Assembly (NCBI GenBank): GCA_045543495.1
Contig: JAZQMO010000049.1
Span: forward strand, 1 to 36,845
Reading direction: 5' to 3'
Source of the DNA: RGIG5579 sp045543495
GTDB lineage: Bacteria > Bacillota > Clostridia > Oscillospirales > SIG627
DNA length: 36,845 nt
The first letter of the stretch is position 1. Every line of letters starts with the position of its first letter. A program made the translations under genes and the position numbers. The notes under the pieces are model-generated. The model saw only the letters and a program-made list of their open reading frames with translations, ran no database searches and was not told the origin of the DNA. Positions 7,784-15,082 of this stretch are shown piece by piece.

Positions 7784-8734
7784 ATGAAACGATTTCTTTT
7801 ACTCTTTTCCCTTCTTCTCCTTCTGTGTCTGCCCGCTTGCGTGGAGGAATCCCCCGAGCCCCTTTACGATCCGCAGAACCAACTGGGAGAGGAGCGAAAA
7901 AAGGTCGGCACCGAGGTCATTGCAGGCATATTTTACGATCTGTACAGCGATATGACCTGCGAGGCCATGTACTTTGATCCCGAAATGATGGGAAGCAATG
8001 TGGTGCTGGTGGATCAGATCAACGGGCACCGCTTGGTGGCCATCTCCGACGGCTGCTTTCAAAAAAGCAAGATCCTGAAATTGACCGTTCCCGAGGGGGT
8101 GGAGAGGATCGGAGAGCGTGCCTTATATCAGACCTCCATTTCCTCTCTGACCCTTCCCGACAGCCTTAAGGTCATCGGCAAGGAAGCCTTTGACAACTGC
8201 CGCAAGCTGGAGAAGGTACACTTCGGCAAGGGACTTGAGGAGGTGGGCACCGCCGCCTTTTACGGCTGCGCTCTCACCGAGGTAGACCTATCGGGCGGAT
8301 GCAAGAGGATCGGAGAGGAGGCCTTTGCCTCCCTGAGCGAGCTTGAAAGCCTTATCCTTCCCGAAGATCTGGAGGAGATCGGCCCTTACGCCTTCTTTTC
8401 CTCCGGCGGGGATACCCTCGAGATCCAAATTCCCGAGGGAGTGAAAAAAATCGGCTTCGGCGCCTTTGAGGGCACCGCCAAGGAAAAGACCTTCACCGAG
8501 GAATGGGTCACCTTGGGTGACGGGGTTCTCATTTCTTACAACGGAGAAAGCTCCGAGCCCGTGATCCCCGAGGGGATCCGCTATCTTGCCTGTGATTTCG
8601 GAAGAAATGAAATTTCTTCTTTGACTCTGCCTGCGTCACTGGAAGGGATCTGCCCCGTGGCGCTGGAAAATATGAAGGAAAAGGGCTTTGCCGTAAAGGG
8701 AAATACCGCCCTTTGGCAGGGAGAAGCAAAATGA
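7784..8734 (+). CDS. BspA-like leucine-rich repeat lipoprotein
   Basis: A 316-residue surface lipoprotein: signal with lipobox LPAC (Cys19), an acidic linker, then LRR_5/BspA-type repeats from about residue 85. Repeats follow the pattern I..LTVPEGVERIGERALY, SLTLPDSLKVIGKEAFDNC, VHFGKGLEEVGTAAFYGC, LILPEDLEEIGPYAFF, IQIPEGVKKIGFGAFEG. Such repeats form a curved solenoid and are usually involved in adhesion or protein binding. The last ~90 residues have a weaker repeat pattern. The start ATG 7784 has an AAGAAAGG site at somewhat long spacing. It overlaps the next gene by ATGA (8731-8734), so it is made together with a small cytosolic protein and a nuclease. The function in this operon is unknown. 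Confidence 0.82.
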   Translation: MKRFLLLFSLLLLLCLPACVEESPEPLYDPQNQLGEERKKVGTEVIAGIFYDLYSDMTCEAMYFDPEMMGSNVVLVDQINGHRLVAISDGCFQKSKILKLTVPEGVERIGERALYQTSISSLTLPDSLKVIGKEAFDNCRKLEKVHFGKGLEEVGTAAFYGCALTEVDLSGGCKRIGEEAFASLSELESLILPEDLEEIGPYAFFSSGGDTLEIQIPEGVKKIGFGAFEGTAKEKTFTEEWVTLGDGVLISYNGESSEPVIPEGIRYLACDFGRNEISSLTLPASLEGICPVALENMKEKGFAVKGNTALWQGEAK

Positions 8735-9138
8735 CCCTTGTTTTGTGCATCGATGACAAGGGAGGGATGCTCTTTTTCGGAAAGCGCCAATCCAAGGATC
8801 GCATTCTGCGGCAAAGGCTTGCGGAGAAGGTGGGCAAAAGCAGGCTTCTCGTCTCTCCCTATACCGCAGGGCAATTTGAAGAAGAAGCCTCTCTCACGGT
8901 GGTTCCCCACCCCGAACAAACAGCCGAGGCGGGAGATTTTGTGTTTCTTGAAAACACGCCCCTCCCCTCCCGTGGAGTGGAGCGGGTGATCCTGTACCGC
9001 TGGAACCGAGCCTACCCTGCCGATCGCTTTTTCCCCGAGGGGGAATACCTTGCCCCCTTCACCCTTTTGGATCAGACCGATTTTGAAGGCTCCTCCCACG
9101 AGAGGATCACCGAGGAAATTTGGGAGGTGAACCGATGA
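8731..9138 (+). CDS. Conserved protein of unknown function between LRR lipoprotein and nuclease
   Basis: A 135-residue protein with no signal peptide or membrane segment, so cytosolic. It begins TLVLCIDDKGGMLFFGKRQSKDR and later has VERVILYRWNRAYPAD and GSSHERITEEIWE. From memory this matches a small family seen in Clostridia and sometimes labelled ribonuclease Z, but it lacks the HxHxDH metal motif of true RNase Z, so I would not use that name. The start ATG 8731 lies in the ATGA overlap with the LRR gene, after GGGAGAAG; its own TGA overlaps the ATG of the nuclease gene. Tight coupling on both sides suggests a shared role with the nuclease, for example handling or immunity, but this is only context. 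Confidence 0.7.
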   Translation: MTLVLCIDDKGGMLFFGKRQSKDRILRQRLAEKVGKSRLLVSPYTAGQFEEEASLTVVPHPEQTAEAGDFVFLENTPLPSRGVERVILYRWNRAYPADRFFPEGEYLAPFTLLDQTDFEGSSHERITEEIWEVNR

Positions 9139-10022
9139 AAAAGCATCAAGTGCTTGTCCTTCTTCTTTCCCTTCTCTTGCTTCTTTCCTCCTGCCGAGGG
9201 CCTGTCAAGGCACCTGAAACGAAGAAAGACACCTCGCCGCAGACCGTGGCGGTCTCGGGCAAGGAGGATCTGTTATCCCTTTCGTTTTTGGGGGCGCCCT
9301 TTGTTACCGTAGGCGATAATACCCCCTTTTTCACCGCCGAGGAGATCACCTCCACCGCCTATGAAAGCTACGCTCCCTTGGATGCGCTGGGCCGCTGCGG
9401 TGCGGCAATCGCCTGCATCGGGCAGGAGCTGATGCCCACCGAGGATCGGGAGGGGATCGGGCAGATCAAGCCCTCGGGCTGGCAAACAGTCAAATACGAT
9501 GTGGTGGACGGCAAGTATTTATACAACCGCTGTCACCTCATCGGCTTTCAGCTGACGGGAGAAAATGCCAACGAGGAAAACCTCATTACGGGAACCCGCT
9601 ATTTGAATGTGGAGGGGATGCTCCCCTTTGAAAATATGGTGGCCGACTTTATCAAGGAAACGGGGAACCATGTGATGTATCGGGTCACGCCCCTCTTTTC
9701 GGGAGAGGAGCTTGTGGCAAGAGGCGTTCTGATGGAAGCGGTCAGCGTGGAGGACAGCGGCGAAGGGATCCGCTTTTGTGTCTACTGCTTCAACGCCCAG
9801 CCGAGCATTGAAATTGACTATCAAACAGGTGACTCCCGTCTTTCGGAGGAAAAAACCGAATCGGGAGAAACAAGCTATATTCTCAACACCAATTCCAAAA
9901 AGATCCACCAAAAGACCTGCTCCTCCGTTTCCGATATGGCCCCTCAAAACCGCAAGGAAACCACCCTTTCCCTAAAGGAACTGGAACAGCAGGGCTATGT
10001 CAAATGCAAAAGCTGCTTTTGA
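9135..10022 (+). CDS. Secreted DNA/RNA non-specific endonuclease lipoprotein with C-terminal metal-binding domain
   Basis: A 295-residue lipoprotein (lipobox LSSC, Cys20). The nuclease core is of the beta-beta-alpha-metal (EndA/NucA) type: YNRCHLIGFQLTGENANEENLI (130-151) corresponds to the DRGH...N motif, with His134 as the catalytic base and the downstream Asn as metal ligand; GTRYLNVEGMLPFEN follows. After about residue 240 a separate small domain has NTNSKKIHQKTC...GYVKCKSC with His258, Cys262, Cys291 and Cys294, an Ada-like metal-binding arrangement often attached to secreted nucleases. It should cut extracellular nucleic acid for scavenging or competence. The start is ATG 9135 behind GGGAGGTG, overlapping the stop of the preceding gene. 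I see only a small hairpin at its end, not a convincing terminator. Confidence 0.88.
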   Translation: MKKHQVLVLLLSLLLLLSSCRGPVKAPETKKDTSPQTVAVSGKEDLLSLSFLGAPFVTVGDNTPFFTAEEITSTAYESYAPLDALGRCGAAIACIGQELMPTEDREGIGQIKPSGWQTVKYDVVDGKYLYNRCHLIGFQLTGENANEENLITGTRYLNVEGMLPFENMVADFIKETGNHVMYRVTPLFSGEELVARGVLMEAVSVEDSGEGIRFCVYCFNAQPSIEIDYQTGDSRLSEEKTESGETSYILNTNSKKIHQKTCSSVSDMAPQNRKETTLSLKELEQQGYVKCKSCF

Positions 10023-10112
10023 ATGAAAGCAAGGAAAAGGAAATAGCCGTCACACGAACAGGATTGATAAAAAGAAGAGACATCAAAATAATAATAGATG
10101 GAGTAGAAGAAG

Positions 10113-10685
10113 ATGAGTTTGCTGGAAAAAATAAATAAAGAAAAATTTATGTCTGTTTATGATGAAACGGAACCGAATGGTAAATTTCACGTGTGCCGCT
10201 ATCTTAGTGAAGATGATACTTTTGTTTTATTTCAAGCAATATCGACTCGCGGCTATAACGATGGATTTTATTTAATCCCAATTGATAATATTTACCGTAT
10301 TGATTTAGATGACGAATATACGAAACGGATGGAAAAACTGTTTAAGTTGCAAAACCAACAGGTGTTGGAGGGGCTTTCTGTGACTAAAAATTCCCTTCTA
10401 ATTGAGTTGCTTTGTCACGCAAATCAAAATAAACTTGTTTGTTCTGTCTTTCTAGAGGATGAAGAAAGTGTTACTGGGTGGATTTCCGAGATAGATCAAA
10501 AGAAAAATTATCTTAATATAGAACAATTGGCAGAGAATGGAACAAAAAACGGAACAGTATTTATCAACATAGATACAATTGAAAAACTTATTTGTGATTC
10601 CGGAACGGAGCGGTGTATAGAAATGCTTTATCAATCCAAAAACAAAATGGAACCGCAAAACACAGGGGACAATTCTCTGCCTTGA
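10113..10685 (+). CDS. AT-rich hypothetical protein, 3' end supplied by repeat A
   Basis: A 190-residue protein with no family I recognise. It is hydrophilic, without signal peptide or membrane segment, and reads as mixed alpha/beta: FHVCRYLSEDDTFVLFQAIS, GFYLIPIDNIYRIDLDDEYTKRMEKL, then KNYLNIEQLAENG. The repeated hydrophobic strands with acidic turns could suit a small beta-barrel RNA-binding fold, but that is a guess. Base composition is clearly more AT-rich than the flanking genes, suggesting acquisition. The last ~10 residues (about NTGDNSLP) and the TGA stop lie inside the GC-rich repeat that starts near 10659, so the original C-terminus may have been replaced. No strong ribosome binding site precedes ATG 10113. 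Confidence 0.6.
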   Translation: MSLLEKINKEKFMSVYDETEPNGKFHVCRYLSEDDTFVLFQAISTRGYNDGFYLIPIDNIYRIDLDDEYTKRMEKLFKLQNQQVLEGLSVTKNSLLIELLCHANQNKLVCSVFLEDEESVTGWISEIDQKKNYLNIEQLAENGTKNGTVFINIDTIEKLICDSGTERCIEMLYQSKNKMEPQNTGDNSLP

Positions 10686-10800
10686 CCCCGCCTGAGCCGC
10701 CTCCTGCACCAACCCCGTAGGGGCGAACTGCGTTCGCCCGCACAGCGGAGCGCATAAATCAGGGAACGGTTCTGTGATTGACCCCGCCTGAGCCGCCCCC
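10659..10800 (+). repeat. GC-rich interspersed repeat, copy A
   Basis: First of three direct copies. Order of parts: a CACAGGGGACAATTCT start, TTGACCCCGCCTGAGCCGCC (10682-10701), CACCAACCCCGTAGGGG, the hairpin GGGCGAAC-TGC-GTTCGCCC, CACAGCGGAGCGCATAAATC, GGAACGGTTCTGTGAT, then TTGACCCCGCCTGAGCCGCC again (10778-10797), 96 bases after the first. It follows the AT-rich gene at 10113 and overlaps its 3' end. Confidence 0.85.
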
Positions 10801-10841
10801 GCCCTTCGGGCTCAAAAGAAAGTGGATTGGGAATCAGACAT

Positions 10842-11369
10842 ATGAAAGCCTATAAAACTTTTACATCTCCTACAATTATAAAAAAAGCCTTTTTTAGTAC
10901 TTTACTCTTGCCTGGAATCTTTGTGTGCTGGCAATCCTTATGGATGCTGTTAAAAGATTTGAGTTTCTCGTTATCAAATACTCTTTTTATAGTTTTATCA
11001 TTACTGATTGTAGGCTTTATTCCTTGTTTTGTGGTAAATCTTATTATTGGAAGAGCATTCCACCCTGTGATTATAACTGAAAAAGGAATAAGGAATGGAA
11101 AAACATTTTTAGAGTGGGAAAGAATCGGTTTCGTCCAAACAATAGAAACCAAGTTTTATACAGACAAAGTTTTTAAATCAATTGAAATTGAATTAATATG
11201 TATTGCTCGACAACAAGGGGAATACTCTTTTAACAGAAATAATAACCAATGTATTTTGATTGAAAAAAATTTGAAAAACTTTGATATTCTTGCAAAGTAT
11301 TCACAAGGGAAGTCACTATCAATAGATTCTTATCTTGATCGTCTTTTTGTGCAAAACACAAAAGACTGA
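10842..11369 (+). CDS. Membrane protein with PH-like C-terminal domain, unknown function
   Basis: A 175-residue AT-rich gene product. Two hydrophobic helices (about 16-38 and 45-70) form a hairpin in the membrane. They are followed by HPVIITEKGIRNGKTFLEWERIGFVQTIE, a pattern typical of bacterial PH-like (bPH/YdbT-type) domains, then further strands and a hydrophilic tail. No family name is certain. ATG 10842 was chosen because it is the first ATG after the repeat; an upstream in-frame TTG (10827) is possible. No good ribosome binding site is visible, which fits a transferred cassette. It lies between repeat copies A and B; its TGA directly precedes copy B. Confidence 0.6.
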   Translation: MKAYKTFTSPTIIKKAFFSTLLLPGIFVCWQSLWMLLKDLSFSLSNTLFIVLSLLIVGFIPCFVVNLIIGRAFHPVIITEKGIRNGKTFLEWERIGFVQTIETKFYTDKVFKSIEIELICIARQQGEYSFNRNNNQCILIEKNLKNFDILAKYSQGKSLSIDSYLDRLFVQNTKD

Positions 11370-11527
11370 AACACAAGGGGACGGTTCTGCGATTGACACA
11401 AACTGAGCCGTCTCCTGCACCAACCCCGTAGGGGCGAACTGCGTTCGCCCGCCACAGCGGAGCGCACAAATCAGGGGCATAAATCAGGGGACGGTTCTGT
11501 GATTGACCCCGCCTGAGCCGCCCCTAC
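11370..11527 (+). repeat. GC-rich interspersed repeat, copy B
   Basis: Second direct copy, the longest. It begins with AAACACAAGGGGACGGTTCTG, carries a diverged first TTGACACAAACTGAGCCG, the same CACCAACCCCGTAGGGG and GGGCGAAC-TGC-GTTCGCCC hairpin, a small internal duplication of AAATCAGGGG, and ends with GGTTCTGTGATTGACCCCGC and CTGAGCCGCCCC. It starts at the stop codon of the preceding membrane protein gene. Confidence 0.85.
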
Positions 11528-11560
11528 CCCTTAGATAATATCGAAAGGAATTGCAGAAAA

Positions 11561-12664
11561 ATGGTTAAAAACCGCAATCTGACTAAAAGACAGAGAACCA
11601 CGCCTTTCCTTTTTGATCCTTGTCTTTTTATATTGATTGCATTCTTATTAACTTCTTGTGGAAAGGAGTGGCAAAGTACCTCTCTTGATCTTGCTGAAAA
11701 AAACCTTGCTGAAGCAAAGGTCAGCACTAATTATGCTTACTATCTGAGTGAAGACGGTGCCTTGTATAGTGCCGGTGCAGATCCGGATGCTTCTGCTTAT
11801 GTATCGTATCAAGAAAAAAAGGATGGCATAGTAGCTTACAATGTATACTCCTTTGGAACCATGCTCAATGGTGGATATTATATCACCAAAGACCACTCCC
11901 TCTATATTTACAATTCAAGAAAAATCGAATCATACGGGTACACTCAAAAATATTCCCAAACCAAAATATTAAACGGGGTCCTTGATGCGTCTTTTGAAAA
12001 AGACTATTTTATATGGAGAGATACAGAACAAAACTTGTATCTTGCCGGCAATTTTGGAGAAAAGTCCTATCCTATAACAGCTCCACTGCTTTTAGCGGAA
12101 AGCGCTGTTGCCTTTTCCTGCCGAGACAGCAGTATTCTTTGGGTTACCTCGGAAGGAACGCTCTCTTCCTTGGGTGATATTCCCGAAGATTTTTTGCTCA
12201 AAGCAGATGAAATACCAAACCTTGAAAAGATCCAAAAAATACGTCTTGAAAAGGATTGCGTCATTCTTCTTTGCGATAATACCCTCTTTGTTTTGGGGCA
12301 TGCCCTTTTCTTGGAAGATGATGAAGAAGCCACTTTAACAAAAATTGCCGATAACATTACTGATTTTGACAGTTCTCATCGCACCCTCGGTGCAAAAACA
12401 GAAAACGGTGATTTCTTACTATGGGGTCGGATCATTGCCGGCAGTTCAAACAAACCCGATACACCGTATTATGAATTTGTAACAGAAAAAAAGATTGGAG
12501 AAAATGTAAAAAGCATTTTTGTATGGGATTCAAGTGCAGGGTATATTGATTCCAACGGAAAATCAAAGATATTTCATAGCGGTGGTTGGAGCGATTTTTA
12601 CGGAAATAGCACCAATGATTCTTTCGTTGGCATTTACGATACTCCTCGCATATGGGTAAATTAG
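11561..12664 (+). CDS. Lipoprotein, possibly RCC1-like beta-propeller
   Basis: A 367-residue AT-rich gene product. A basic N-terminus and hydrophobic stretch end in lipobox LLTSC (Cys33). The mature part has repeats of the type YYLSEDGALYSAG, YYITKDHSLYIYN, YFIWRDTEQNLYLAGNFG, ILWVTSEGTLSSLGD, VILLCDNTLFVLG, LGAKTENGDFLLWG, AGYIDSNGKSKIFHSG: about seven units of roughly 45 residues. This looks like the blades of an RCC1-type beta-propeller, usually a binding platform. GAAAGGA at 11540-11546 is the likely ribosome binding site at long spacing. It lies between repeat copies B and C and differs in composition from the genes outside the region. The binding partner is unknown. Confidence 0.65.
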   Translation: MVKNRNLTKRQRTTPFLFDPCLFILIAFLLTSCGKEWQSTSLDLAEKNLAEAKVSTNYAYYLSEDGALYSAGADPDASAYVSYQEKKDGIVAYNVYSFGTMLNGGYYITKDHSLYIYNSRKIESYGYTQKYSQTKILNGVLDASFEKDYFIWRDTEQNLYLAGNFGEKSYPITAPLLLAESAVAFSCRDSSILWVTSEGTLSSLGDIPEDFLLKADEIPNLEKIQKIRLEKDCVILLCDNTLFVLGHALFLEDDEEATLTKIADNITDFDSSHRTLGAKTENGDFLLWGRIIAGSSNKPDTPYYEFVTEKKIGENVKSIFVWDSSAGYIDSNGKSKIFHSGGWSDFYGNSTNDSFVGIYDTPRIWVN

Positions 12665-12670
12665 TCATCT

Positions 12671-12791
12671 GATTGACCCCGCCTGAGCAGCCTCCTGCAC
12701 CAACCCCGTAGGGGCGAACTGCGTTCGCCCGCCACAGCGGAGCGCATAAATCAGGGGACGGTTCTGTGATTGACCCCGCCTGAGCCGTCCC
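12671..12791 (+). repeat. GC-rich interspersed repeat, copy C
   Basis: Third direct copy: GATTGACCCCGCCTGAGCAG, CCTCCTGCACCAACCCCGTA, the GGGCGAAC-TGC-GTTCGCCC hairpin, CGCATAAATCAGGGGACGG, TTCTGTGATTGACCCCGCC and TGAGCCGTCCC. It starts 7 bases after the stop codon of the lipoprotein gene. Confidence 0.85.
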
Positions 12792-12899
12792 TTTTTCGTT
12801 TTTTCGGTTTCTTTTTTCTCAGGAGAAGCCACAGAACGGGAATCAGGATCACAAGACAGAAAAAATCGACTCCATCGGGAGTCGATTTTTCCTGTTTTT
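12745..12899 (-). pseudogene. Possible C-terminal membrane-anchor remnant
   Basis: On the minus strand the frame following the hydrolase stop codon stays open to a TGA within repeat C. It encodes a hydrophobic helix FFCLVILIPVLWLLL followed by RKKKPKKRKR, the usual end of a surface protein, then residues read from the repeat. There is no start codon or ribosome binding site, and it overlaps the terminator hairpin. It may be the tail of a lost gene truncated by repeat C, or chance. Confidence 0.3.
12863..12892 (-). terminator. Terminator of the glycoside hydrolase gene
   Basis: AAAAATCGACTCC and its reverse complement flank a 4-base loop (13-bp stem); the minus-strand copy ends in a T run. 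It lies just past the hydrolase stop at 12900 and could also work from the plus side. Confidence 0.8.
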
Positions 12900-14954
12900 T
12901 TATTCTGCTTCGATCAGATAGTAAATGGAGGGGTACTGATTGCCCAGAGTGAATTTCAGCTTGCCGTTTTCATAGCTTGTGGGAACTCTGCCCACGAAAA
13001 CGCCCTCGGAGTTCACCGCCCAAACCACCATATTGCTGTGGCTTGTTTCCAATTCCATTTCCGCCTCGATCACCTCACACAAAATGGGTGCCTTGCCGAA
13101 ATCGTCCATCTGCATATAGGGAGGCATCCCGTCACGGGGCTGAACAGAATTGGGTGCCTCGCTCATTTTCATATCCGTATTTTCCACCTTGCCCACGGTG
13201 GTCAGCAAAATGGCATCGGTATGGGCAAGATCCAGATCGTTATTGAGGGAGGAGAGAGCGATGACGGCGTAATCGTTCTTACAGTTGACCTTGAGCCCCT
13301 CCAAAGCGATCTCGCCCACACGGCCAAGTCTTCCGTAAACGGCCTTACTCATTTTGGTATCCACGGTGCCGTATTTCTTCTTCCAGCTGCGGTAAAGCTC
13401 GCCCGTATCACTTCTGACCTCGCCCGATTCCAGATCCACCAAAGGCTGGGTATCGGGAACGGCTCCGGGATCCTTGCCCTCATAATCGGTACCGATCTGG
13501 CACAGCTCGGTGGAGGCGATAAAGGCCTTCTTGCTGGGCTGAGTCAGGGTTCCGGGGGCTTGATCCAGATCCACGTGGAGCTTGTCCACGGCGATGGTCA
13601 CCTTCTTATCGGAGGGGCGCACATCCTCACGGCGGGTGATGATGGAGGCGTGGTAGAACATACCGAATTTGGCGGGATCGTTCCAGGTGGAGAAGATGCC
13701 CTCACGGTAGCCTACATTGCCGATGGTCTCACAGTTGACCTCCTTGCCCAGAATATCCATATGCTGAAGCAGGCTGGTGTAAGCATAGGTATGAATGGTG
13801 TAGCCCGACCAGTTCTGCAGCATACCGATGGCCGCCAGCATAATGGAGCTTTCGGCACGGTAGGCGCTGGGGAAGGTCACATCCCATTCAGAGGTAAAGA
13901 AGGGTCTGCCGAAGGCACGCATACGGGCGTTTCTCATAGCACCCCACTCGGGCTGCTCGTGCTGAGAGATCATACGGCAGTATTTCTGACCGGGGTTCCA
14001 GGTCATAAAGCGCACGTTCAGGTGGGAATCCATAAAGTCGCCGCTGCGCATGGCCGCCTTGCACTGAACGTATTTCCAAGAATAGTTCATACCGGTCAGG
14101 GGCACTCTCACACCGAGAGAGCGCATATAGCCGAACATTTCGTTGTAGTAATCCTCGCCTACCTTGATCTTGAAATCGTTGAGCGTGTCATCCTCAAAAT
14201 CATTGAGGTCGGCGTTGTCCACATCCACCTCATCGTGGCCCGTTTCCTTGCACCAGGCTCGGTACATTTCACGGAATTCGGAGGCGTAGGGCTCCACATC
14301 GATTTTCTGACGGAAGATACCGAAGAGGGAGACCTCGTTGACGGCATCGGACAGAACGAACTGCGGATCGTCCTTATACGCCAGCCCCGTATAGGGGTTC
14401 ACGTGCTCCCACAGGGTCTTGCAGTATTCCTTCTGCAATTCGATGATGCGGCGGTCGAACATACAGTAGGGAGCGGCTCGGTCAATGAGCTTGACGGCGT
14501 TGCGCACCCCGTCCTCCTCCTTAAACTTGCGGTAGGTGAGCATATCCAAATAAACATAGATCCCCTCTTTTTTCAGGCAGGAGAGCAAATAGTCCAATCG
14601 GTCAAAGCTTTCGGGATCGTAGGTGGAGGTATTGGCAAGTCTCTTGCCCTTGGTCAGCTGATAGATGCTGGGGGTGGCCCACTCGGAATCCATCTGATGC
14701 AAACGAACCATATTGCAGCCGTAGGCGGCAAGGCGCTTGGCCAATTTCTCGGCGTAGTCCTTTTCGGGGAAGCAGGCGCCGCTGTTTAAGTTGGTACCCC
14801 AAAAACGAACGGGGGTGCCGTCTTCAAATACAAATCTCTCTCCCTGAACGGTCAGAAAGCCGTGCTTTCCGGCAGGCTTTTCATCCTTAAACAGGTAAGA
14901 AATATCAATGGGAGCAAAATCGTGATAGGCGGGAAAGGGAATCATTCTTGACAT
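12900..14954 (-). CDS. Cytoplasmic clan GH-A glycoside hydrolase (GH5-like)
   Basis: A 684-residue enzyme. A short N-terminal strand region ends in FEDGTPVRFWGTNLN (43-57), the usual entry of cellulase-like TIM barrels. It continues with LAAYGCNMVRLHQMD (75-89), LLSCLKKEGIYVYLDMLTYR and LSDAVNEVSLF (201-211), where Glu207 after Asn206 is the predicted acid/base. FFTSEWDVTFP (352-362) holds Glu356 as predicted nucleophile. The last ~200 residues look like beta-sandwich. There is no signal peptide, so it should act inside the cell on imported oligosaccharides or glycosides. The family number is uncertain (GH5, GH39 or an unclassified clan A group). ATG 14954 is preceded by AAAGGAG. It is divergent from an AraC regulator, which probably controls it, and upstream of four MFS transporters that may import its substrate. 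Confidence 0.8.
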   Translation of the reverse strand: MSRMIPFPAYHDFAPIDISYLFKDEKPAGKHGFLTVQGERFVFEDGTPVRFWGTNLNSGACFPEKDYAEKLAKRLAAYGCNMVRLHQMDSEWATPSIYQLTKGKRLANTSTYDPESFDRLDYLLSCLKKEGIYVYLDMLTYRKFKEEDGVRNAVKLIDRAAPYCMFDRRIIELQKEYCKTLWEHVNPYTGLAYKDDPQFVLSDAVNEVSLFGIFRQKIDVEPYASEFREMYRAWCKETGHDEVDVDNADLNDFEDDTLNDFKIKVGEDYYNEMFGYMRSLGVRVPLTGMNYSWKYVQCKAAMRSGDFMDSHLNVRFMTWNPGQKYCRMISQHEQPEWGAMRNARMRAFGRPFFTSEWDVTFPSAYRAESSIMLAAIGMLQNWSGYTIHTYAYTSLLQHMDILGKEVNCETIGNVGYREGIFSTWNDPAKFGMFYHASIITRREDVRPSDKKVTIAVDKLHVDLDQAPGTLTQPSKKAFIASTELCQIGTDYEGKDPGAVPDTQPLVDLESGEVRSDTGELYRSWKKKYGTVDTKMSKAVYGRLGRVGEIALEGLKVNCKNDYAVIALSSLNNDLDLAHTDAILLTTVGKVENTDMKMSEAPNSVQPRDGMPPYMQMDDFGKAPILCEVIEAEMELETSHSNMVVWAVNSEGVFVGRVPTSYENGKLKFTLGNQYPSIYYLIEAE

Positions 14955-14976
14955 CTCTCGGTCACTCCTTTATAAT
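14948..14976 (+). promoter_or_regulatory. Perfect-consensus promoter of the araC-type gene
   Basis: TTGACA (14948-14953), 17-base spacer, TATAAT (14971-14976): a full sigma-A consensus. It overlaps the start codon and ribosome binding site of the divergent hydrolase gene and gives the regulator a leader of about 100 bases. Confidence 0.8.
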
Positions 14977-14992
14977 TTATGACAAGGAATCA

Positions 14993-15050
14993 TTGTTCTT
15001 GCCCGTATAGAGTACCACATTTTTCTCATGAAAGATAGACAAAAGAACAA
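14993..15050. promoter_or_regulatory. Inverted repeat between hydrolase and araC-type gene
   Basis: TTGTTCTT (14993-15000) and its reverse complement AAGAACAA (15043-15050) are 42 bases apart in the divergent intergenic region. They could be binding sites for the AraC-type regulator. No clear promoter for the hydrolase was found here, as is common for activator-dependent promoters. Confidence 0.35.
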
Positions 15051-15082
15051 AAAAACCAATGAAAAGTTGTTGAGTGAGCGTT

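Noticed and set aside
8731..9138. Ribonuclease Z annotation for the small protein
   Set aside because: No HxHxDH metal-binding motif and only 135 residues; the name would be misleading.
10659..12791. True integron attC sites
   Set aside because: I could not find convincing RYYYAAC and GTTRRRY core pairs at the cassette edges and no integrase is in the window, so only the layout is cassette-like.
13038..14789. Plus-strand frame of 583 codons opposite the glycoside hydrolase
   Set aside because: Low-complexity shadow; the hydrolase has catalytic motifs, ribosome binding site and terminator on the minus strand.
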